Assembly (NCBI RefSeq): GCF_001424385.1
Contig: NZ_LMPO01000001.1
Span: forward strand, 579,831 to 643,830
Reading direction: 5' to 3'
DNA length: 64,000 bases
From: Curtobacterium sp. Leaf183
Lineage (GTDB): Bacteria > Actinomycetota > Actinomycetes > Actinomycetales > Microbacteriaceae
In this document: in pieces, positions 34,517-44,245 of the stretch
Position numbering within the stretch: the stretch's first letter is position 1
How the letters are laid out: each line of letters opens with the position of its first letter
The notes under the pieces: model-generated
Told to the model about the DNA's origin: nothing
Database searches by the model: none
The model's input: the letters and a program-made list of their open reading frames with translations, nothing else
Program-made: the position numbers and the translations under genes

Positions 34517-34558
34517 GGACGGGAGGCGCGGTGCGGGCCCGCACCGCGCCTCCCGTCC
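34517..34558. terminator. 42-bp perfect palindrome, terminator (family A)
   Basis: A perfect 42-bp palindrome with arms GGACGGGAGGCGCGGTGCGGG, read in two halves. It sits 64 bases after the second sigma-linked gene and before the YCII gene. Confidence 0.75.
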
Positions 34559-34627
34559 GGTGGGTCTGGACACCAGCGCCGGGCGCGCGCAGGATGAGGC
34601 GCACCAGACCCAGGGAGATGGTGCGCC

Positions 34628-34975
34628 GTGCAGTTCCTCGTCAACGTCATCGACACCGGCCAGGCCGCGGCCGCCGGCCGGACCGACTCCGCGACCGCGG
34701 CCGAGTACGAGGCGGTCGGAGCGCTCAACGAGCGCCTGCAGGCGGACGGGCACATCCTGTTCGCCGGCGGCCTGACCGCACCACAGGACGCGGTCGTGGT
34801 CGATGCGCGGGGCGAGTCCCCCACGGTCAGCGACGGGTCGCTGTTCGGCGGCGACGAGTACATCGCGGGGTTCTGGGTGCTGGACCTGCCGGACGTCGAG
34901 ACCGCGCGGGCCGTCGCGACCGAGGCCTCCGTGGCGTGCAACCGGACGATCGAGCTGCGCGCACTGCAGGGCTGA
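34628..34975 (+). CDS. YCII-related domain protein
   Basis: A 115-residue single-domain protein of the YCII/dimeric alpha-beta barrel type: MQFLVNVIDTG, then YEAVGALNERLQADGHILFA, GGLTAPQD and GFWVLDLPDVETARAVATEA. Members act in small-molecule chemistry or with ECF sigma factors, but no specific reaction is assigned. GTG 34628 has GGGAG 8-12 nt upstream. The neighbouring sigma factor pair is separated from it by a strong palindrome. Confidence 0.85.
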   Translation: MQFLVNVIDTGQAAAAGRTDSATAAEYEAVGALNERLQADGHILFAGGLTAPQDAVVVDARGESPTVSDGSLFGGDEYIAGFWVLDLPDVETARAVATEASVACNRTIELRALQG

Positions 34976-35116
34976 GGGTCTCCACCAGGCGACGTCAACC
35001 TGCGAGAAGCCCGGGCACAGCGGGCTGCCGCGTGACGATCATCGAACGAGGTGCGTCCCGTTGGTGGGCGCACCGTCCGCGCCCCCGCACCGTCCGCGCC
35101 CCCGACAGGAGACACC

Positions 35117-35551
35117 ATGACGAACACCGACCACGACGACCAGCCGACCGGGAAGTCCTCGTTCCGCGACACCGTCACCGCCGGGCTCGTGCAGAAGGCC
35201 CTCGAGCCGGTGCTGCGTGCCGTGCGCGACGAGGTGGCGTCCGCGCGCCGAGAGGTCAGCGAACGCGCCAGCGGCGCCAAGAACGGCCTGGTGCTCACGG
35301 GGGTCGCCGTGGCGTTCGCGCTCACGACGCTGATCCTGCTGGCGGGCTTCGTCGTGACGCTGCTGGCGCTGGCACTGCCGGTGTGGGCCGCGGCGGGCAT
35401 CACGTTCGCCGGGTTCGCGGTCATCACCGCGATCCTGCTGGCGGTGGGCATCCGCGGCATCCGTCGGGGCATCCCCCCGGTGCCGAAGGACACGCTGCGT
35501 TCCGCGAAGGACCGGGTCACGCACCGGGACGGCGAGGGCACCGCGAGCTGA
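35117..35551 (+). CDS. Actinobacterial holin-X-like membrane protein
   Basis: A 144-residue protein with an amphipathic N-terminal helix (AGLVQKALEPVLRAVRDE, then a charged coil) and two membrane helices (about residues 60-80 and 88-108), followed by a basic tail. This is the layout of the phage-holin-superfamily III / Holin-X group common in actinobacterial chromosomes without phages. ATG 35117 has AGGAG six bases upstream. No phage genes are nearby, so a housekeeping membrane role is more likely than lysis. It converges with the next gene, leaving a 4-bp gap. Confidence 0.75.
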   Translation: MTNTDHDDQPTGKSSFRDTVTAGLVQKALEPVLRAVRDEVASARREVSERASGAKNGLVLTGVAVAFALTTLILLAGFVVTLLALALPVWAAAGITFAGFAVITAILLAVGIRGIRRGIPPVPKDTLRSAKDRVTHRDGEGTAS

Positions 35552-35555
35552 CGCC

Positions 35556-35888
35556 TCAGCGCGCGGTGATGCCGAACAACGCGCTGAGGAAGCCGAAGCG
35601 CCCGCGCGGTCGGACCGTGCGCACGCTGCGGGTGGGTGCCGGGAACGCGACGTCGTGCAGGTTGTTCCGCTTCGAGCCGTCCCAGTTGGCGAACAGGTAG
35701 GCGCTGCCGAGCACGCTCAGGCTGCGCACGGGGGCGCGGCGCCAGTCGCCGGCACGTACGAAGTAGCCGGAGTGGCCGGAGTGGATGTTCCGGATCACGG
35801 TGTCCACGTCGATGACGCCGGTCTCGGTGATGACGGCGGTGATGCCCGTTCGGTCTCGGGCCACGTACTCGATGATGTGTTCGGGCAT
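35556..35888 (-). CDS. DUF3892-like small protein
   Basis: A 110-residue soluble protein. ITAVITETGVIDVDTVIRNI, SGYFVRAGDWRRAPV and LFANWDGSKRNNLHDV follow the pattern of DUF3892 domains (a predicted nucleic-acid-associated or small regulatory fold, function unknown), ending in a basic tail. ATG 35888 gives a compact protein. It lies 7 bp downstream of the VanZ-like gene, so it is probably the end of that minus-strand unit. The family call is tentative. Confidence 0.6.
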   Translation of the reverse strand: MPEHIIEYVARDRTGITAVITETGVIDVDTVIRNIHSGHSGYFVRAGDWRRAPVRSLSVLGSAYLFANWDGSKRNNLHDVAFPAPTRSVRTVRPRGRFGFLSALFGITAR

Positions 35889-35895
35889 GCTGCGT

Positions 35896-36462
35896 TCACG
35901 ATGGTGTGCCACGTCTCGACGCCGGGTGGTCGGCCTGTGCGCGGGACTCTGCCGGAACCGCCGTTGCTTCCTCGTCCAGGATACGACGCCGTCGGCGATC
36001 GAGCACCAGGATGGCCAGAGAGAGCAGTGCGCCGATCGCGGCACCGATCGTGTTCGTCCACCAGTCGTTCGTGTCGCAGGCCCGACCGAGGTCCGGCACC
36101 AGCATCTGCACGGTCTCGATGAGCGCGGACAGGCCCGTGCCGGCGAGGAACACCGGCAGCGGCCGTCCGGTCGACAGCGCGGCGAAGAGCACGGCCGGCA
36201 GCAGGAGTGCGATGTTCGCCAGGGTGTCGAGGCCTGCGAAGGGGACCGAGAACTGGACGGTGCACGACACCGGGCCCGGATCTCCTGACGGGGAGAACGT
36301 CAGCGCGGCGACCCCGAGCAGAGCGACCGCGGTCAGCGCGGTGAGCGTCGCCCGGGCCTGACGGCGGTGCAGCCACCACCCGAGCGCCGCGCAGAGGACC
36401 ACCAGCACGGCGAAGAGCACCCGGACCAGGGTCGGGTGCTCGGCGAGCAGCGTGCTGATCAC
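35896..36462 (-). CDS. VanZ-like membrane protein
   Basis: A 188-residue protein with five predicted membrane helices. The segments LTFSPSGDPG, PFAGLDTLANIALLLP and ALIETVQMLVPDLGRACDTN, then DWWTNTIGAAIGA, are typical of the VanZ/phosphotransbutyrylase-like family. VanZ proteins are linked to teicoplanin resistance in one case, but most are of unknown role. Its ATG overlaps the stop of the upstream hydrolase gene (ATGA). Confidence 0.88.
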   Translation of the reverse strand: MISTLLAEHPTLVRVLFAVLVVLCAALGWWLHRRQARATLTALTAVALLGVAALTFSPSGDPGPVSCTVQFSVPFAGLDTLANIALLLPAVLFAALSTGRPLPVFLAGTGLSALIETVQMLVPDLGRACDTNDWWTNTIGAAIGALLSLAILVLDRRRRRILDEEATAVPAESRAQADHPASRRGTPS

Positions 36463-37298
36463 CGAGCTCGGAGCGCGTCGCGGACGAGGTCAGCGACGAC
36501 GGCCGGCTGCTCGAGTCCGGGCAGGTGCGCGACACCCGGCAGGACGCGCGCGGGTCCCTGTCCGAGCCGCCGGGCGGTCTCCTCGTAGAACGGCAGGTCG
36601 GCCGGGATGTCGAGGTCGCCCCAGGTGGTCAGGACCGGCACGGCGACGTCGCCGAGTCGTGTCCACGCGCCCACCCCGGCGTCGCCGGCGCTGTCCGGCG
36701 CGGCGACCTCGAGGATGCGCCGGTTCATCGCGAGGAACAGGTCCCGAGCCGCGCCGCCGACCCTGCCCTCGGGAGCCACGGGGCCGTCGAGCCACAGGTG
36801 CGCGAGGGCGGCGAGTCGGTCGTCCACGGGGCCGTCGGCGTCCTCGGCGCGGTCGAGCAGGGGTTCGGTGGCCGGGTCGAGCTCCCAGTCGAAGGGGGTG
36901 TCCTCGTCGGTCATGCCCGACACCCCTGCGCCGATGAGCAGGACGCCGGACACCCGCTCGGGGTGCAGCAGCGCCGCGTCGAGGGCGAGCGCACCGCCCA
37001 TCGAGTTGCCGACCAGCAGCGCCCGCTCGAGCCCGAGGTCGTCGAGCACCACGAGCAGGTCGTCCACGTGGGTGAACGACGACGGGTCGGTGGCCGCCGG
37101 GGTGTCCCCGTAGCCGCGACGGTCGTACGCGACCAGGTCGAGACCGTCGTCGGCGAGCTCCGTCGCGACGGTGTCCCAGGCGCGCCGGTCGGCGACGCCC
37201 GCGTGCAGGAAGACCACGGCGCGGTCGCCGCCGTGGTGTCGGGTGACGGCGATCGGGGTGCCGTCGGGGGCCGTGATGCTGCGCTGCTCCGCGTCCAT
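36459..37298 (-). CDS. Alpha/beta fold hydrolase
   Basis: A 279-residue hydrolase: HAGVADRRAWDTVA near the oxyanion hole, VGNSMGGALALDAAL carrying the nucleophile Ser, and GVAHLPGLEQP with the catalytic His. Substrate unknown. ATG 37298 lies nine bases after the Xre stop codon with no ribosome binding site. TAGATT, which begins with that stop codon, is exactly 6 nt before it and could be a -10 element. It is coupled to the VanZ-like gene by a 4-base overlap. Confidence 0.87.
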   Translation of the reverse strand: MDAEQRSITAPDGTPIAVTRHHGGDRAVVFLHAGVADRRAWDTVATELADDGLDLVAYDRRGYGDTPAATDPSSFTHVDDLLVVLDDLGLERALLVGNSMGGALALDAALLHPERVSGVLLIGAGVSGMTDEDTPFDWELDPATEPLLDRAEDADGPVDDRLAALAHLWLDGPVAPEGRVGGAARDLFLAMNRRILEVAAPDSAGDAGVGAWTRLGDVAVPVLTTWGDLDIPADLPFYEETARRLGQGPARVLPGVAHLPGLEQPAVVADLVRDALRAR

Positions 37299-37307
37299 GC
37301 GCCGAAT

Positions 37308-37535
37308 CTAGCGCTGGACGGAGAACACGTCACCCGGCTGACACCCGAGCACCGCGCACAGCCGTGTCAGCGTGGAGAACCGGATCGCCCGCGCGCGGTT
37401 GTTCTTCAGCACGGACAGGTTGACGACGGTGACGCCAACCCGGTCCGCCAGCTCGGTCAGGGTCATCCCCCGCGCGGCGAGCAGGTCGTCGAGGTGACAG
37501 ACGACCGCATGCGGTTCCTCGGACTCGGGCGGCAT
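37308..37535 (-). CDS. Small Xre-family (Cro/C1-type) regulator
   Basis: A 75-residue helix-turn-helix protein: LTELADRVGVTVVNLSVLKN is the recognition region and RFSTLTRLCAVLGCQPGDVF the usual C-terminal pattern of YozG/YvaO-type regulators. Its start overlaps the stop of the DUF2975 gene by one base. DUF2975 membrane proteins are regularly paired with such regulators. Direct repeats at 38169-38211 upstream of the pair are likely binding sites. Confidence 0.88.
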   Translation of the reverse strand: MPPESEEPHAVVCHLDDLLAARGMTLTELADRVGVTVVNLSVLKNNRARAIRFSTLTRLCAVLGCQPGDVFSVQR

Positions 37536-38146
37536 CAGACCAGCCCGGCCTGGTCGCGCACCATCCGCTGCGAGGCGGTCAGCGCGAACCGGAAGCAGAT
37601 CACGAGCAGCAGCCCGAGGTAGACCGGCACGTACGGCGGGTCGAGCACGGGGTCGGGCAGTCGGCCGTCCCAGCCGAGTCCGGACACCACCCAGTTCCAG
37701 CCCATCCGGCGGACGAACGCCGGCACGAACCCGGCGACGAACACCGCGACGGCCAGCACGTCGAGGACCTTCGCGGTGGACGCGTCGAACAGGCCGCCTC
37801 GCGAGATCCGCCACGCGACGGTGGCGACGAGACCGATCAGGGCCGCGACGAACACGAGTTCCAGGGCGTCGCCGACGCGGATGTACCCGATCGCGCCGGC
37901 CGGCACGTCGGCGGTCCGGACCAGCAGCGAGAGCTGGTCGGCTCGCACGGTCGCCCCGCCGGGCGGCTGCGGGACGGCGCTGGTCGGGTCGACGTGCACC
38001 GGGACGGTGACGGTGCCGGTGCGGATCGACAGAGCCAGGTCGGCGACGTAGCGCCAGACCAGCAGTCCGATGCCGATCACGCAGGCGGCGACGTAGCCCA
38101 GGTAGGAGTTCCTGCCGCGGGGCGGGTCGTAGACGGGTGTACTCAT
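37535..38146 (-). CDS. DUF2975 membrane protein
   Basis: A 203-residue protein with four predicted membrane helices and an external loop carrying VRTADVPAGAIGYIRVGD. The helical pattern and C-terminal PVYLGLLLVICFRFALTAS match DUF2975. Function is unknown; it is usually encoded just before a small Xre regulator, as here. ATG 38146 has AGGAGAGG about 8 bases upstream. Confidence 0.85.
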   Translation of the reverse strand: MSTPVYDPPRGRNSYLGYVAACVIGIGLLVWRYVADLALSIRTGTVTVPVHVDPTSAVPQPPGGATVRADQLSLLVRTADVPAGAIGYIRVGDALELVFVAALIGLVATVAWRISRGGLFDASTAKVLDVLAVAVFVAGFVPAFVRRMGWNWVVSGLGWDGRLPDPVLDPPYVPVYLGLLLVICFRFALTASQRMVRDQAGLV

Positions 38147-38168
38147 CGGTCCCTCTCCTGTCCGTCAG

Positions 38169-38211
38169 CGGTACCATCGATCATCGGTACCATCGAATGT
38201 CGATACAACGA
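38169..38211. promoter_or_regulatory. Three 16-bp iterons upstream of the DUF2975-xre operon
   Basis: CGGTACCATCGA at 38169-38180 and 38185-38196, and a degenerate copy CGATACAACGA at 38201-38211, spaced exactly 16 bp. They lie 23-65 bp upstream of ATG 38146 in unusually AT-rich DNA, as expected for operator sites overlapping a promoter. Binding by the operon's own Xre protein is inferred. Confidence 0.55.
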
Positions 38212-38263
38212 TGATCGATATGTGCCGGCGTGTCAAGGGGCGTGGTCCCAGCCGACGTCCCCG

Positions 38264-38749
38264 TCAGCGCTCGGTGTCCTCGGTGATCCGTTCGCCGGTC
38301 TCCGGGTCCCACCCGAGCGTCTTCGGCTCGACGCGGCGCGGACGGCGCTCGGCCTTCGGGAACCACCCGCGCGCCGACGGCAGGTAGCTCAGCACCGCGG
38401 CGACGATGAGCGCGACGGGCTCGAGGGCGCCCCACGTCGGCGGTGCCGTCAGGAGCGCGATGCCGAACGAGACCGCTGACAGGCCCGCGAAGATCGCGAG
38501 CCACATGCGCGCGTTCGGCCCCCCGCGCCCCATCCGGTAGGCGAGCCAGACGAACAGCGCCGACCACGCGAGGACGACCACCACCCCCAGCAGGGCACCG
38601 AACAGCGCGCCGCCGGCCTCGCGGACCGCACCGACCAGACCGGGCACCGACACTGCGATGTGGACGGCGAAGACCACCCACCAGATCGCCACGGCGATCG
38701 TGACGGCCGTTGGCCTTGCCGTCCTGGTCGGTGATTCCTGCGTGCTCAT
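38264..38749 (-). CDS. Hypothetical four-helix membrane protein
   Basis: A 161-residue protein with a short hydrophilic N terminus, four membrane helices (about residues 15-37, 45-70, 80-98 and 103-120) and a charged C-terminal tail containing KTLGWDPETGERITEDTER. I do not recognise a named family. ATG 38749 has CATGGT 6 nt upstream, a possible but weak leaderless -10 box. A family-A palindrome lies directly upstream. Confidence 0.7.
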   Translation of the reverse strand: MSTQESPTRTARPTAVTIAVAIWWVVFAVHIAVSVPGLVGAVREAGGALFGALLGVVVVLAWSALFVWLAYRMGRGGPNARMWLAIFAGLSAVSFGIALLTAPPTWGALEPVALIVAAVLSYLPSARGWFPKAERRPRRVEPKTLGWDPETGERITEDTER

Positions 38750-38764
38750 GACTGCACCATGGCA

Positions 38765-38806
38765 GGACTGGAGGCGCGGTGCCAACCGGCCTCGCGCCTC
38801 CAGTCC
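38765..38806. terminator. Family-A hairpin, terminator of the MBL hydrolase gene
   Basis: A 14-bp perfect stem (38765-38778 with 38793-38806), arm GGACTGGAGGCGCG, loop 14 nt. It is 15 bases after the MBL-fold gene stop (minus strand). Confidence 0.7.
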
Positions 38807-38820
38807 GGGGGATGGTCGCG

Positions 38821-39456
38821 TCAGAGCGTGATGGTCTCGCCGTCCGCCAGCGTCACCAGCTCGGTCCCCGTGAGCTGCTGTGCGAACTGGGCGAACGAAC
38901 CCTTGCCCGCGTCGCTGAGCATCAGGTCGTGGATCTGCACGGCGCGGGACGGGTGCACGGCACGGACGAAGTCGACGAGCTCGCTGAGCTTCGCCCACGG
39001 CCCCGACGTCGGGACGAGCAGGGTCTCGACGGCGACCTCGGGCACGAAGTACGCGTCGCCGGGGTGGTACACGGCGCCGTCGACGACGTAGCCGACGTTG
39101 CTCATGAGCGGGATGTCCGCGTGGATGACCGCGTGGTCGCCGCCGACGACCTGCACCGAGAAGCCCGCGGCGTCGAACGTGTCCCCGGGTGCGACGGTCG
39201 TGACGCGACCGTCGTGGTCCCCGAGCGCCTCGGTGACGCTCGCCGGGGCCCAGACGCGCAGTTCGGGCCGGGCGTCGAGTGCGGCGGTCAGCACGTCGGC
39301 GTCGAGGTGGTCCAGGTGGTCGTGCGTGACGAGGACCGCGGTGGTGCGGGCGACCAGGTCCGCGGAGTTCGGCGTGTAGGCGCCCGGGTCGATCACGAGG
39401 GTGGTGTCGTCCTTGGTGAGCACGACGGTGGCGTGGGTGTACTTCGTGAGGTCCAT
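38821..39456 (-). CDS. MBL-fold metal-dependent hydrolase (UlaG-like)
   Basis: A 211-residue metallo-beta-lactamase-fold protein with the metal-binding VTHDHLDHLD, GGDHAVIH, and C-terminal VQIHDLML. It starts MDLTKYTHATVVLTKDD, as in the L-ascorbate-6-phosphate lactonase-like branch. Substrate unknown. ATG 39456 is used rather than a start 33 nt upstream because CAGAAT lies 7 nt before it and the family begins here. Confidence 0.87.
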   Translation of the reverse strand: MDLTKYTHATVVLTKDDTTLVIDPGAYTPNSADLVARTTAVLVTHDHLDHLDADVLTAALDARPELRVWAPASVTEALGDHDGRVTTVAPGDTFDAAGFSVQVVGGDHAVIHADIPLMSNVGYVVDGAVYHPGDAYFVPEVAVETLLVPTSGPWAKLSELVDFVRAVHPSRAVQIHDLMLSDAGKGSFAQFAQQLTGTELVTLADGETITL

Positions 39457-39557
39457 GCACACGATTCTGCGCCCTCGTCCTCTGAGCACGTGCCGCCCGC
39501 GGCGTTGCCACGCCCTGCCCAGGGTGGTTCGCTGGGCTCGACGACGTGGGGGATGAC

Positions 39558-40187
39558 ATGCAGTCGATGGAACCGATGCCCGGCAACCCGTGGCCGCACG
39601 ACATGGTGATCACGATCACCGACGACTCGCACGCACTGCTCGACCTGCTGTGGGTCCGGCAGGCGTGGGAGCTCGAGCCCGTGGGCGACGACCTGCCGCC
39701 GCTGCTGATCGACACGCCCGCCGTCGAGCACCCGACGGCGGACACCCCGATCGCGGCGTGGACGGCTGCGTGGCCGGGACTGTGGCACGCCTGCCTGCGC
39801 CACGCCGCGCTGCCCCGCGACACGACCGTGGTCGAGCGCCTGTCGAGCCCGACGCTCGACCAGGACAGCCGGCACACGCTCCTCACGCAGCTGATCGGCC
39901 CCTCGCTGGAGGAGACGTTCGGCGACGACGCGTTCACGCCGGGTCGTGACGCATGGAACAGCGCCCGGTTCGAGGAGCGGACGGCTCCCGGACGGCTGCG
40001 TGCCCAGCCAGAGCACACCAGCCTCGACGCGCTCTTCCCCGCGTGGCGCGCGGGTCTGACCACGATCATCGAGCTGCCGTGCCAGGGCGCGTTCACCCGC
40101 CGGGTCGGCGACCACGCGCTCGTCGTCACGACGCTCACCCGTGCCGATCCCGACGCCTACGCCGCGGCGCTGCGGTCCTTCGCCTGA
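39558..40187 (+). CDS. Hypothetical protein (209 aa)
   Basis: A soluble protein, rich in Trp, His, Pro and Asp: ITDDSHALLDLLWVRQAWEL at the N terminus and TIIELPCQGAFTRRVGDHAL near the C terminus. No recognised family, signal or membrane segment. ATG 39558 has GGGGGAT five bases upstream; a GTG twelve bases earlier is also in frame. It converges with the AraC gene, with two bases between. Confidence 0.75.
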   Translation: MQSMEPMPGNPWPHDMVITITDDSHALLDLLWVRQAWELEPVGDDLPPLLIDTPAVEHPTADTPIAAWTAAWPGLWHACLRHAALPRDTTVVERLSSPTLDQDSRHTLLTQLIGPSLEETFGDDAFTPGRDAWNSARFEERTAPGRLRAQPEHTSLDALFPAWRAGLTTIIELPCQGAFTRRVGDHALVVTTLTRADPDAYAAALRSFA

Positions 40188-40189
40188 GG

Positions 40190-42659
<2,470 letters not shown>

Positions 42660-42660
42660 A

Positions 42661-42671
42661 TTGTTGAACAA
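42661..42671. promoter_or_regulatory. Palindromic operator TTGTTGAACAA upstream of pxpA
   Basis: An 11-bp palindrome TTGTTGAACAA, 21 bp before GTG 42693. The identical sequence, on the other strand, lies at 48557-48567 at the start of the DUF969-DUF979 operon. Its TTGT-N3-ACAA form suits FCD-type GntR regulators, one of which is encoded at 48655. Confidence 0.7.
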
Positions 42672-42692
42672 CTTCGGCGACAGGGAGCCCTC

Positions 42693-43535
42693 GTGACGAC
42701 GATCGACCTGAACAGCGACCTCGGCGAGGGCTACGGTGCCTGGCCGATGGGCGACGACCCCGCGATGCTCGACGTCGTCTCGAGCGCGAACATCGCCTGC
42801 GGGGCCCACGCCGGCGACCCCGTGATCATGCTCGCGACCGCCCGCGCCGCCGCTGCCCGCGGTGTGGCCGTCGGCGCACACGTGGCCTACCGCGACCTCG
42901 CCGGCTTCGGTCGACGCCCGGTCCACGTCACGCCGGACGAGCTGTACGCCGACGTCGTCCACCAGCTCGGCGCGATGACCGCCGCCGCCCGGGTCGCGGG
43001 GACCGCCGTCACCTACGTCAAGCCCCACGGAGCGCTCTACAACACGGCCTGCGCCGACCCGGTCCAGGCCGAGGCCGTCGTCCGCGCGGTCGCCGACGTG
43101 GACCCGGCGCTCGCGGTCCTGGCGCTGCCCGACTCGGAGCTGCTGCACGCGGCCGACCGCCGTGGTCTCCGTGCGGTCTCCGAGTCCTTCGCCGACCGGG
43201 CGTACGAACCCGACGGCTCGCTCGTGTCGCGCAGCACAGCGGGCTCGGTGCTGCACGACCCGGACCAGGTCGCCGCCCGGGTGCTCCGGATGGTCACGGA
43301 AGGGGTGGCCACGGCGATCGACGGTTCGGAGATCCGGGTGCACGCCGAGTCGGTGTGTGTCCACGGGGACTCCCCCTCGGCGGTCGCGATGGCGCGGGCG
43401 ATCCGGACGCTGCTGACCGCTCAGGGCGTCGGCATCGCGCCGTTCGCCCCCGCTTCGCCGGTCGCGCCGTTCGCGCCCGCGGTGCCGGTCGCGCCGGTCG
43501 TGCCGGTCGTGCCGGTCGTGCCGGTCGTGCCGTGA
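42693..43535 (+). CDS. pxpA: 5-oxoprolinase subunit A (LamB/YcsF family)
   Basis: A 280-residue protein with MTTIDLNSDLGEGYGAWPMG, SSANIACGAHAGDP, VKPHGALYN and RAYEPDGSLVSRS-type segments diagnostic of PxpA. With PxpB and PxpC it hydrolyses 5-oxoproline to glutamate using ATP. After residue about 245 the protein continues into a low-complexity Pro/Val/Ala tail (APFAPASPVAP..., then repeated VVP), absent from typical PxpA. GTG 42693 has GGGAG upstream. It overlaps pxpB (GTGA). Confidence 0.95.
   Translation: MTTIDLNSDLGEGYGAWPMGDDPAMLDVVSSANIACGAHAGDPVIMLATARAAAARGVAVGAHVAYRDLAGFGRRPVHVTPDELYADVVHQLGAMTAAARVAGTAVTYVKPHGALYNTACADPVQAEAVVRAVADVDPALAVLALPDSELLHAADRRGLRAVSESFADRAYEPDGSLVSRSTAGSVLHDPDQVAARVLRMVTEGVATAIDGSEIRVHAESVCVHGDSPSAVAMARAIRTLLTAQGVGIAPFAPASPVAPFAPAVPVAPVVPVVPVVPVVP
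43498..43532 (+). repeat. 9-bp tandem repeat at the 3' end of pxpA
   Basis: About four copies of the 9-bp unit GTCGTGCCG, encoding the repeated VVP at the PxpA C terminus and running into the pxpB start codon. Unit length keeps the reading frame, so copy number can vary without a frameshift. Confidence 0.75.
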
Positions 43536-44245
43536 CGCTCGACCTGCGTCCGGCGGGCGGCGCCGCGCTGCTGGCCACGTTCGACTCGCTCGCGGCGGTC
43601 GTCGCCTTCCGGTCCGCGCTGCCCAGGGGTCTGCCGGGCGTGACCGAGGTCGTGTCCGGCGCCCGCTCGCTGCTGTTCCGGTTCGACGCCACCACCGACG
43701 CCGGACGCCTCGCCGCGGCGCTCGACGCGGTCCCGTTCGACGCCGCCGTCGTCGAACCCGCGGTCGCCGGTGAACCCGGGGCCGCCGGTGAACCCGCGGC
43801 CGCCCTGCAGCCCGGGGCCGCCGTGCAGCCCGGGGCCGCCGTGCAGCCCGACGTCACCAGCGAGCCCGTCGTCGTCGCCGTGACCTACGACGGTGAGGAC
43901 CTCGCCGCCGTCGCCGCCCTCGTCGGCATGTCCACGTCCGACCTCGTCGCCTGGCACACCGGTCAGGTCTGGACGAGCGCGTTCTGCGGGTTCGCGCCCG
44001 GCTTCAGCTACCTGACGGGCACGGCGCCGTCCCTCGACCTGCCCCGACGGTCCAGCGCCCGGACGGCCGTCCCGAGCGGGGCGGTGGCCATGGCCGGCGA
44101 GTTCAGCGCCGTCTACCCGCGGACGTCTCCCGGCGGGTGGCAGCTCATCGGGCGCACCGACGTGCCGATGTGGTCACTCGACCGCGACCCGCCGGCGCTC
44201 GCTCCCGCAGGCACGCGGGTCCGGTTCGTGGCAGTGCACCCATGA
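43532..44245 (+). CDS. pxpB: 5-oxoprolinase subunit B (KipI family)
   Basis: A 237-residue PxpB/KipI protein. The N-terminal lobe (GGAALLATFDSLAAVVAFR, then LPRGLPGVTEVVSGARSLL) is joined to the cyclophilin-like lobe (VVVAVTYDGEDLAAVAALVG, FCGFAPGFSYL, SGAVAMAGEFSAVYP). Between them, residues 77-112 are six hexapeptide repeats of the GAAxxP type that are not part of the family fold. The GTG at 43532 overlaps the pxpA stop, and the 3' end overlaps pxpC (ATGA). Confidence 0.94.
   Translation: MTLDLRPAGGAALLATFDSLAAVVAFRSALPRGLPGVTEVVSGARSLLFRFDATTDAGRLAAALDAVPFDAAVVEPAVAGEPGAAGEPAAALQPGAAVQPGAAVQPDVTSEPVVVAVTYDGEDLAAVAALVGMSTSDLVAWHTGQVWTSAFCGFAPGFSYLTGTAPSLDLPRRSSARTAVPSGAVAMAGEFSAVYPRTSPGGWQLIGRTDVPMWSLDRDPPALAPAGTRVRFVAVHP
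43760..43867 (+). repeat. 18-bp repeat encoding hexapeptides in pxpB
   Basis: Six consecutive 18-bp units encode AVAGEP, GAAGEP, AAALQP, GAAVQP, GAAVQP and DVTSEP, forming a flexible linker between the two lobes of PxpB. Units 4 and 5 are identical in DNA. Confidence 0.75.

Noticed and set aside
35117-35551. Prophage lysis gene
   Set aside because: Holin-X-like proteins are common in actinobacterial chromosomes; no endolysin, capsid, integrase or other phage gene is nearby.
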